The notes below the pieces were generated by a model. That model was given only the letters and a program-made list of their open reading frames with translations. It did no database searches and was not told the origin of the DNA. From NCBI RefSeq assembly GCF_932526225.1, contig NC_064041.1, positions 7,461,042 to 7,525,041 on the forward strand: a DNA stretch of 64,000 nucleotides, written 5' to 3'. The stretch comes from Nematostella vectensis (Eukaryota; Cnidaria; Anthozoa; Actiniaria; Edwardsiidae). Positions 55,001 through 64,000 of the stretch are shown piece after piece (position 1 is the first letter of the stretch; every line of letters begins with the position of its first letter). The position numbers and the translations under genes are program-made.

Positions 55001-58000
55001 TGACTCGCTATAAAACTCGCAATTCGCTTTCACTATTCGCTATCTCAACTTTCCACTCGCTATTCTGACTCGCTATATAATTCGCCATTCGCTCTCCCTA
55101 CTCGCTTTCTCAGCTTTCCACTCGCTATTTTGACTCGCTTTATTAACTCGCCACTCGCTGACTTACTTATCCAAGTGATGACAGACCATCAGCATGTCCA
55201 GATGTTCGTCCAGGGTGTTGACCGTGTAGGGGCGGGTGGGGTTTGTAGAGGAAGGCAGTACGTTTGGCTCACTGCACACCCGGATAATATCAGGGGCGTG
55301 GCCTCCCCCGGCCTCCTCGCTGTGATATGTATGGATAGTGCGGCCCTGAAGAAATAAGAACAAAACCCATATCGATAGACTTAGATAGTTATCGATAGAC
55401 ATAGATAGTTCCCAATTTGCGCACTCCCACATAGTGGCTCTTGTCTGGATTCAGAGGGAGATGGCTAGGCTGTGATACCGGGAGTGATTCCGTACTCCCG
55501 GTGCCCCCAGTGCCCCACCCCCTGCTACGGCCCTGTGAAGCGCCAGGAGACTGTCAACACAAGACATGTCAGTCAATCTTGTACTCGCTCGGTCATTTCC
55601 TTATTAGGCATTACAACCATATTTGGGAGTCCGCTTCAAATTTTTTTTCGCTTTTTTATCTCTCTAGAGCTTTGTAAGTCGAGAATTTCCACGTAAACTT
55701 GCAGTAATTCGTGTTTACTACGATTTTGCTGGCAGCCATCTTGGAAATGGAGCCTAGTCCCTAAAGTTTTAGAATATCACAGGTCTCCCGCGCGCCCGCT
55801 TTTTTTAGACCATTAAAAAAACGACAGCCATTGATTGATATAAAAAAGTGGCTAAAGAAGGAGTTCAAAAGATCGTCATGCCTTGAATGCTTCAATGGTC
55901 TGCTCGACGCATGATGACTCGTTTAGCGTGTCCGTGTGAATCGTTATCTGCACGTCGTGTTTGTCCGCCACCTGTAGCGCGCAGTCAATAGCAGCAGGCG
56001 TGGTCCCCCAGTCCTCGTGGAGTTTTAAGCTGTGAGACGATCAAATCATTTGTACAGTTATTGACAACGGGGATGCCCCCATTGATAATGGAGCTTAAAC
56101 TGTGAGACGATCAAAATATTCGTGTAGTCATTGATTGTACTAGAAATAAATTGAAATAGATAAACGTTGAATAAATAGAGATAATATATGGCGTAAGGTA
56201 AAGCGTTTTCGTTAAGATTTAGGACCAAAAAGAAGATAAAATTTTTTTAAAGAGTTTTAAGGCCTCTCGCTGGTTATTGTTTTCAAAAATCCGTTCAAAC
56301 TGAAACCCGTTCAGTAGCCCCTTCAAAGCGTACGATCGATCTGATCTGTGGCAAATATAATCACCAATGCTTCTAGTTTGCAAATTCTGAAATAAAATCT
56401 TAGATATTATTAATCGGCGAGGTGCGATGTAAGTGCAAATGAAATCGCAGTTTAGGGGGTTTGGTACAAAATTTAGATCAGTCCCACTTGATGTCCTATA
56501 TGACTAGCGGACCACCGAATCGATTCCTTGGAAATATCGAAGAGTAAATTAGAAACACTTGAGTTTTTTCGATATTTAGTTTATTTTTTCTTGTAGTCCG
56601 TCTAGACTCGGTTCTGTCTGTCTAAATTTGGTGACGTCATACTCACCCAATCGCTCCCGCATTCATCTGTTCTTCCAATTCCACAGCAACCCCATCCGAG
56701 CGCGATGTGTTTCCTTTCCCTGTAAAACACCCGGCGTATTATTTGTTTGGCCCTTAGATATTGTACAAATTGAAAATCTTACCCGTAAAGCCAAAGTTTA
56801 ATGGAAATGCATCTGTGCTCTGGATCATGTCCCTATAACAATATGAGAATATCTTGCATTGACGCATTCCATCCATGTACTTTCTAGGGAAGGTTTAGAG
56901 CGACAGAATAAATTTCATAGTATAAGGATATGGGATAACAAATCCCCCCTACCAGGGGCGTGTCTAGTGAAAAGCGCATGGCGGGGCTCAGAGTAGTAAT
57001 TTGCTGACCACAGACCAAATGGGTTCAAATCGGCATCTTTAGCTATGAAAACATATCACTAGATCCATCTAGACACTTTTTCCCGATACACATAAAATCA
57101 ACCAGCATCTTAACTAGCATCGAAAGGGTCAACCGGAGTCGAACGCCTCATCACCAGAGCGGGGTGGGGTCTAGACCCCTCGGACCCCCCCCCCCGCCTG
57201 CGCTTGCCCTACATTAGCTGTGCTCCCCCTCCCCCCCTCCTAACTTGCCCACCCCTCACGGTGGCTGTGAGTCTGTGCCCGTGCACCTTGGTGAGGTAAG
57301 TTGGGAACTAAGAGGGGCGGCTGTATCATACCTTATATGGTTGGGACCGGGGGTACAGGTCGTTGCATTTGTGCCAGTGGCGGGTCCTGTCAGACAATAG
57401 GCAAAGAGTTCTATAAGGCTCCTTTACGGGTTTAGTCGTATTTTTAGGTCTAAAATTAAGGGCTCCTATACGGGTTCAGTCGTATTTTTAGGTCTAAAAT
57501 TATGGGATTGACACCCTTTAAGGTTACAATATATAATGGGTAACTTGGTAGTAGTGACTTGGGTCTTATTCTGCGCCATACTGTGGCATGGCTTTGTTAA
57601 ATACGCCTGCAATCAGGTGTAAGTTGGTCAGCGGTTTCCATCCATTTAACTCGTTCAAGATCTGGGTGCCATCATGGCCGCTACCTTTCAATAGAGACTT
57701 TGGGTAACAACGCGACTTTCTCCCTCTTTAACCCAATGGCTGCTTCACTAGTCAAATTCTTGGTCAAATTCACTAATTTGAACACATTCTTCCAGAGTAA
57801 TAGTTTGTAGAACATTATAGAGTATCGTCCTTTTTTTTTTTTGTATCCTAAAGAATTTGGCTCATTCAGGTATTCCCTAAGTTTATTTCAGATTTCACTC
57901 GACGAGCATCCCCTTACTAAATCTTGACAGTAACTACTATTTTATTAATGCTGCATTCACCATTCATGTATAGTATAAGAACCTATACAGTCGAGTGTGT

Positions 58001-61000
58001 AAAAGTGTAAAAACGCGAAAACTCAAGTTTGAAATAACTTGAAAAAGTTATTGGGTTTCGAATCCCAGTTCCTATGTGAGTTGAACTTATTATCGCTTTT
58101 GCTTCGAGTATTTTTCCCGGGCTCTTCGGTTTCCCTTCCTCCACAGAAAGAACTCGTTTTTGAGCCTTAGGCTCTATGCCTTTGACTCCACCAGACTGCT
58201 GCTAAATTCATTTTTTCATACCTGTTCCTCCGCCGACCATGGTAGTTAGGCCAGATGCAATTGCTTCATCTGCAAGCTGAGGGCAGATGAAGTGGATGTG
58301 AGCATCCATCCCGCCAGCAGTTAGGACCAGTCCTTCTCCAGCTATAGCTTCAGTCCCGACACCGACAACCATTCCCTGGAAGGCAACGAGACAAAATTGT
58401 TACTATTTTCCTTGCACAAGTATAGGGCCGTAGCAGGGGGTGGGGCACTGGGGGCACGTGCCCCCCCCCCCTCCCCCAATATTTTCAAAAATTAAAAGGA
58501 AATGATCAGTAGGGCGTGGCTGTGCCCCCATTGTTTTCTTAATGTTTCTGTATCGTGCCCCCCCCCTCAATAATTCGAGGCCTAGTACGCCTATGAAGTA
58601 TAAGGCCATTTCTCATCTAAAGTCGTCGCGAGAAAAGAGGGTCCTGAAAGATTTTCTTTGGATAATAATGGTGGGTCTATTTGTCGGGTCTCCGAAGGGG
58701 GTAGGGAGATGAGGGTCCCAAAAACGCAGATTTTTAGTAGGAACATGACTTGAAAATAAAGCTTCGTAAAATAAACACAGCTTCCTGTACACCCGCCCAC
58801 TGGTACACAGGTCTGTTGCTGGAGTACTTGATGGATAATTTTTGTCCCAAGTATTCCCTGCATGACGAGCGACTGTTCCACGAAATTTAGCACAGTTCAG
58901 AGCAGCGCATTCGTGGGCACCACTCCAATAATTAAGTCCTTCGCGATAAGTATGAATAAAATAAAATACATCCAGTCGCGCATCCATCTCTGGGATGTCC
59001 TCGTAAGCAAGCAAATTAAAGACGCATTTTCACGAGTTTACTTCCGGTAGATTACGTCAAGAGTCTCTTGATTACGTAGATTATTTCAAAATTGTAAAAG
59101 CAGTGTGTCTACTGGAAGTTTCTTTGAGGATGTGATTGAAAATTTAGAGCGGATATGGCCTGTTAAATAGCGCGGATTCTTTTGTCTCTTAACGGTTGAG
59201 GTTTCCGTCGGACCTACTGATGTAAACTGGTGACAATGCGGCATTTAAGTTAGCCACATCATTGTTCGTGTTTTTATTAAATATTGTAAGACACATTATG
59301 CAAAGAAATATCGTACTAGTCTTCTCAAAGTTTAGTACTTCTTTTACAAAATACATTTTAATAGCTTTCCCAAATCAGCCAATGGAAATGGGTATTTTTG
59401 AACACTTGGCATTTTTCTCGGATGACAAAATGGCGGCTGACAGGAATAGTTGATACAACCATGCCAGCGGTCCTCGCACAAAGGTCTTCCTACTTGCGCA
59501 TGCGCGATACAAGCAAGTCACATTGTACTGACCTCAGTCACTCCAGCCATGACATCCGGGTTTCCCGCTTTGCCGATACCAACGATACGACCGTCCTGCG
59601 GTAACAATGACGTCACGTGGTAAGAAAGGTAATTGGAGAATTAGAGCTACCCATCAAGAGATAAATATTACTAAATAGTTTTTGCTACGTTATACCTTTA
59701 GGCCCACGTCGGCCTTCACGATTCCTGTAACGGCGTCAACAATAAGCGCGTTCGTTATAACCGTATCCAAGGCAACCTTGCTGGTAACCATGGCAGCCTG
59801 ACCCATGCCTTCGCGGAGAACCTATGGTGCATATCATTAAAATATATTGATAATATATAATTCAGCTTTAATTTATCATTCATATTATATCCATGGGCTT
59901 ATTACCCATGGTGCAACAGGGGCTTACAATATATTAGAATAGTTTTATAATTCAACCAATTTACAACATATGAAGCACTTTACCTTTCCTCCGCCAAATT
60001 TTAGCTCATCACCGTAAACCGTGAAGTCTTTCTCAACTTCTATCAAAAGATTGCTGTCTCCGAGCCACAACTGCAGCATAAAGAATTAACATATGACACA
60101 AGTACATCCTTAGTATATAATAAGTATTATCAGAGCAGCATAAAGAATTAACATATGACACACGTACATCCTTAGTATATAATAAGTATTATCAGAGTAG
60201 CATAAAGAATTAACATATGACACACGTACATCCTTAGTATATAATAAGTATTATCAGAGCAGCATAAAGAATTAACATATGACACACGTACATCCTTAGT
60301 ATATAATAAGTATTATCAGAGCAGCATAAAGAATTAACATATGACACACGTACATCCTTAGTATATAATAAGTATTATCAGAGTAGCATAAAGAATTAAC
60401 ATATGACACACGTACATCCTTAGTATATAATAAGTATTATCAGAGCAGCATAAAGAATTAACATATGACACACGTACATCCTTAGTATATAATAAGTATT
60501 ATCAGAGCAGCATAAAGAATTAACATATGACACACGTACATCCTTAGTATATAATAAGTATTATCAGAGCAGCATAAAGAATTAACATATGACACACGTA
60601 CATCCTTAGTATATAATAAGTATTATCAGAGTAGTATAAAGAATTAACATATGACACACGTACATCCTTAGTATATAATAAGTATTATCAGAGTAGCATA
60701 AGTATTGTTTTAGTAAACCAAGAGAGATTTCACAAAGGTATATTTTGATATCAAAACACGTAAAGCCTATATTTGGTTTATAGAGTAATGAATTGTTTAT
60801 GTTGGTAACGATATGGAGCAAAGTTAACAAAAAAGGTTCTAGAATGATGTAGGATAGTACTCTATTTCAGATGAAGCAGCACAGAGAAAAACATCGTCAC
60901 AACCCGTTCGCGCATGCGTGACATCGCAAGGCCGAGCCTCTGAAAGCCATGTGTAACTAGAGTTTTTCATTTCTGGGTGTGTTCTTATTTACAGTCATCT

Positions 61001-63617
61001 TTTTATTACGTTTTAATACCCATTACGCATTCCTAGCCTGCGTAGCATGCCCAAAGGTTTGGGAAAGAAGAGAGACGGAGACGAGGCGCGCGCTAGGAAG
61101 AGGGAAGGATGAGCTCTTTTTCCCCATATTCGCCCCATCCTTCTCTCCACAAGCGCGGGATCTGTCCCTTATCATTCCGAGCCCTTTGCGCTTGCTACGC
61201 AGGTTAAAGCATTCCGGACTAAGGGCGCATGGGTTCTCAAGTGCAACCTTAGATGATAAAGGTAGTATGCTTTGGAAAATACTAAAGAAATTGATTGATT
61301 TCAACACATGGTTCAAGAATTCAAAAACCTTACAGTCGAATAAGCGCCCCCCCCCCCCACTCCCTTACCTTGTCACCAACAGTAGGTCCAAAGGTTCGCG
61401 CATAGAGTTCGCGTGATATCTTCACTTGACTGAGAGTAGAGGGGTCATCTTGTCTTTGCCTTTTTACTGGAGGCACCACATTTGGCTGAAGAGAAAAGAG
61501 AGATTAGTCCATTGGGATGTAAACTCTCATCAGTGGGATAACACTAAAACACTTAGAATCAGAGGCAGATAACTTTTTTGGATTGGCAAGCATTTAAGAA
61601 ACGCACAATAAGACAAAACTGAATAACTAAAAAAAAACTTGGCCAAATATTGCGGTTATTTCCGATGAAGGGAGTCATACCTATCATATGCTATCCACTG
61701 TTTTTTTTCTCTTCTGATTAAGCACCTTTCTTACCTCCTCCTGGTGATTAAAACCCTGATCAACAACCCTCTTCATGACATCGGCTAGCGCATCAGCAGA
61801 AACCTTTCCATCAGCGAGGCCATTCCCTCCGCGAATAACCCTGAGTAGTATAGAGGGGGAATTAGCCATGTTTTATATGCCATATTACATACACATTTCT
61901 GGGCAATTTCTCGCGTCCGGAATTATGCGTTATCACGCTGAAACATGATAACGGCGATGGGGGCTAGGGGGGAGGGGTGGGTGTGGGAGGGGGAGGGGAA
62001 GGTGGTGTCTAGAGTGCTCTTATCTTGAGTGGGTGGAAAAACGATTTGCCAGACATCCTGTTACTACCCCCTCTCCACTCTGTTTCCTCAACCGGTTAAC
62101 GTAATCTAACCCTTCTCTGAGGTACGTTCTCTTTCTTCTTTTCACAACTTCTACCCTTTTCCCCTCTGATTGTTCTACCTGTTCCCCGCTATCTCCACTA
62201 GCTCCACAGTCTTGACGTCACCGGGCTCGAAGCGTACTGCGGTGCCGGCGGCAATGTTCTAGAAAATGCGAAAGAAGTCGATAAGGCTTTTTTTTATCTC
62301 ATCGAAAACGATTAGTCTTGGGTCTCTTTTCGCTCCAATCTTCCCTGGGTTATTGGGTCTCTTTCAGCTTAAATTTTCCCTGGGATATTGGGTCTCTTTC
62401 AGCTTAAATTTTCCCTGGGTTATTGGGTCTCTTTCAGCTTAAATTTTCCCTGGGTTATTGGGTCTCTTTCAGCTTCAATCTCCCCTGGGATATTAGGTCT
62501 CTTTACAACGCTTTCTGCCCTGACCCCTTGTTTGGGAGTTTTTCTACATTCTGTTAGTCAGCCACGGGATTCCTGTGCGGTCACGTGGTCGCGCATCTCG
62601 TGGCGTGAGCGAGGCGATTGTGTCTCGTTTGTTGAGTCTGTTTGTTGAGTTTGTTGAGTCAGTGGAAAGAAACTTTCTTTGCTATTATTTATCACTTGTA
62701 ATGCCGTATCACTTGTAATACCGCATAGAATTGTGAGTAGATATAAGCTGTTGTTTTACATTGATTGTCACATGCTGAGACTGTTTGTTTACATGATTCC
62801 CCCTCCTCTTCGTTTTTAATGGATTTTATTGGTTGTATTTTATTGTTACCAGTCTCATGCCGTAGGCGGCTGCGCGGTCAAACTTGAGGTACTTGTTAAC
62901 TTCAATAAAGTGATAATGACTGCCAATCTGAAAAAGACGCAAATAGAAACGTGTCATACATGCTACCTTGTATAACAAAGAGGAAAAACCTACTTTTACA
63001 ACAAGTTGTGTGTTGCTGCTTTCTGTTTTAAACTGGAGTGCTCTAAAAAGATTTCTTATACACCTATTTCAAATATGGTTGCATTCTGAAAATTCATGTG
63101 TCGTAACCCGCAGTGCTTCATGGGTATCAAATAAATAAGAAAATAAGCGTTAACAAAAACAAACATGGGTACTTCTAAACGTTTAACCGGCTAATACCCA
63201 TGAACCACTGCGGGCTACAATACATTGAAACACGGGTGCAACCTTAATTGAAATAGGTGTATAAACTTCATATAGATTTGTTTTGTTTGTTCAGCGTGGA
63301 TGGAGAATTGGGCTTACTCAAGTATATCGGATTGTGATCAAGAGAAGAAAACAAAAATAGAACTCTTTACAATTTATTGAAATGGCAATATAAAATCAAG
63401 GATTTAGTCAAGTGCGGACTCAAAATTGCTATATCCAGCCCTGCGCATGTTCACAGGATTAAGGGAACCCGCTCTGTTAAATAGTACTTACCTGAATTGG
63501 TCTGTCACAAAGACTTGTGACTTTTATCTGGACGGTTTGGCGGCCTGAGTTGAGGGTGATCGCATCCGTGGTGGAGGGAACCAGTTCCCCTGGCTTGTGG
63601 GATGAGCTCCCTTCCTC
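49064..63617 (-). CDS. Urease, single chain, beta and alpha regions (N-terminal exons off the right edge)
   Basis: Twenty-two exons: 63617-63492, 62927-62850, 62258-62179, 61840-61735, 61485-61369, 60070-59984, 59821-59696, 59595-59533, 58375-58222, 57386-57332, 56832-56783, 56719-56647, 56029-55882, 55345-55167, 54525-54411, 53584-53495, 52425-52327, 51956-51857, 51670-51564, 51499-51435, 50551-50493, 49182-49064. They total 2,196 nt in frame (731 residues plus stop). Urease hydrolyses urea to ammonia and carbamate with two nickel ions. The start of the visible part matches the beta region ([34 protein letters not shown]), then alpha ([10 protein letters not shown]). Active-site parts are present: HIH ([10 protein letters not shown]), the carbamylated lysine (GLKLHEDWG), [16 protein letters not shown], flap CHH (MVCHHLD) and the Asp ligand in [12 protein letters not shown]. 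The C-terminus is MAQRVFLF. The intron after 55882 has a GC donor. About 100 gamma-region residues are missing. Confidence 0.95.
49680..49806. repeat. Direct repeat, left copy
   Basis: About 125 bp repeated at 50100-50234 with few changes; the shared core includes TTGTCTTCCATTTTGAACGC and TCTCGCTCAATGGAGCTCAA. Both copies lie in the last urease intron, about 420 bp apart, and could be a local duplication or remnants of one transposon's ends. Confidence 0.85.
50100..50234. repeat. Direct repeat, right copy
   Basis: Partner of 49680-49806, in the same orientation. It has a short extra piece (GAACAAAAG) before ATGCAAAATGAAA. Confidence 0.85.
50628..50815. repeat. Dispersed repeat, family Q fragment
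   Basis: Contains GTCATAGGTATCATATGGAA and AAATGATCCCACTTTTTGGT, as at 7950-8030. Its right part (AAAAATTGTCGTTTTTGCCA) matches 22940-23020 inverted. It lies in a urease intron. Confidence 0.7.
52050..52266. repeat. Degenerate tandem repeat, about 30 bp
   Basis: Seven or eight diverged copies around CACGTCATATGTCATGTGAT followed by GATTAGTG. It lies in the urease intron between exons 52425-52327 and 51956-51857. Confidence 0.8.
54890..55166. repeat. CTCGCTATT-rich repeat next to a urease 5' splice site
   Basis: Imperfect repeats of ACTCGCTATTYTGACTCGCT, including a block of about 65 bp present twice (55040-55160). On the transcribed strand the array begins right after the donor of exon 55345-55167. 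It contains several further near-consensus donors (GAGGTAAGTG at about 54920, TAGGTAAGCG at about 54935). Confidence 0.7.
56092..56140 (-). repeat. Duplicated urease 3' splice site region
   Basis: TTTTGATCGTCTCACAG followed by TTTAAGCTCC is a diverged copy of the genuine acceptor at 56030-56031, whose exon starts CTTAAAACTCC. The copy is 70 bp away, inside the intron, and keeps an intact CAG. Confidence 0.75.
57419..57505. repeat. Local direct duplication
   Basis: Two adjacent copies of a segment containing TCGTATTTTTAGGTCTAAAATTA, offset by about 47 bp, in the urease intron just upstream of the exon at 57386. Confidence 0.8.
58422..58590 (-). repeat. Dispersed GC-rich repeat, family P (inverted copy)
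   Basis: Starts GGGCCGTAGCAGGGGGTGGG, the reverse complement of the 1645-1785 and 25795-25897 copies, and continues through AAAATTAAAAGGAAATGATC and AGTAGGGCGTGGCTGTGCCC. It lies in a urease intron. Confidence 0.75.
59034..59245. mobile_element. MITE family S, uninterrupted copy
   Basis: The left end GTTTACTTCCGGTAGATTAC and the right end TGATGTAAACTGGTGACAAT flank a core (GAGCGGATATGGCCTGTTAA) shared with 34888-35995. This copy lacks the nested element found there and so shows the empty site. It lies in a urease intron. Confidence 0.7.
60076..60705. repeat. 62-bp minisatellite abutting a urease 3' splice site
   Basis: Ten exact 62-bp periods (60076 to 60696) of a unit starting GCATAAAGAATTAACATATG. 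On the minus strand each unit holds GTTAATTCTTTATGCTGC, the same bases that precede the AG of the genuine acceptor at 60071-60072. In the repeats the AG is replaced by TC. Confidence 0.95.
62315..62505. repeat. 35-bp minisatellite
   Basis: About five and a half copies of TATTGGGTCTCTTTCAGCTT then AAATTTTCCCTGGGT, in the urease intron between exons 62927-62850 and 62258-62179. Confidence 0.9.
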
Positions 63618-64000
63618 CTAATCAACAAAAAGGCATTTGGTTGGCTGATGTCTTGTCATATCACGTATATTTTGAAACTGTATATATTTATAGAGAAATA
63701 AACTAAACCCCTAAAAAGCTAGAACAAGCCATAACGCTTATTATTTTTTTTTTGCCTTAGAGAATGAGGGCACACAGAAAAAAAATGTTTAAATTTGCAA
63801 CGACTTAGATTTTTTTGTGAATTTGAGAAAATTGTCTTTCATTATATAGGAACGTATCTGCATTTGCACATTTGTGTTAAAAAATAGTGTTATTTTATAT
63901 TTCTTACAAGAAAATGACCAGTAGGGGCGTGGCTGTGCTCCCCCAATATTGTGCCCCAATCTTACGTGGCCTGCTACAGCTCTCAATCATGCATCATAAT
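63618..64000. other. Urease intron running off the window, with repeat family P
   Basis: No further urease exon is visible to the right edge. 63903-63985 is an inverted family P copy (GTAGGGGCGTGGCTGTGC). Confidence 0.6.

Overview
This is nuclear DNA of an animal, most likely an anthozoan cnidarian of the sea-anemone type. The evidence is short GT-AG introns, multi-domain extracellular proteins with symmetrical phase-1 modules (F5/8C, Ig, D8C, PAN), a metazoan single-chain urease, Ly6/uPAR genes, and many short inverted-repeat transposons and minisatellites. The species cannot be fixed from the sequence alone. Gene models were built by hand from reading frame, splice consensus and intron phase; no database was searched.

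Layout. 1-9 kb: repeats, a small membrane-protein gene (-, 1902-2222), a two-exon Ly6/uPAR gene (+, 4197-4734), a decayed Ly6/uPAR copy (-, about 6941-7158), and four tandem arrays. 9.5-11.6 kb: a dead LINE. 12.5-22.2 kb: a complete 10-exon C2H2 zinc-finger gene (-, 903 codons), with tandem arrays or a simple repeat in each of five consecutive introns. 22.3-27.2 kb: mostly empty, with repeat debris. 27.26-33.53 kb: a young, structurally intact Ty3/gypsy element with LTRs identical by eye, a 4-bp target duplication, a tRNA-Lys-type primer site and a classic -1 frameshift signal. 34.9-36.0 kb: nested inverted-repeat elements. 36.2-46.2 kb: a modular secreted protein gene (+), three F5/8C domains, then Ig, D8C and PAN; its 5' end was not found and one exon has an in-frame stop. 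43.3-43.7 kb: a retroelement fragment. 47.2-48.2 kb: an intronless GPCR with two frameshifts. 49.06-63.6 kb: 22 exons of a urease gene (-), from the beta domain to the C-terminus, with the N-terminal exons beyond the right edge.

The most unusual pattern is that several tandem repeats are built from exon-intron junctions. A 34-bp array copies the 5' splice site of zinc-finger exon 7 sixteen times. A 75-bp array copies the 3' splice site and exon start of an F5/8C exon about eleven times. A 62-bp array abuts a urease 3' splice site, and another urease 3' splice site is duplicated once. These three genes do not form a pathway. Urease hydrolyses urea, the zinc-finger protein is probably a DNA-binding regulator, and the modular protein is probably a secreted adhesion or recognition molecule.
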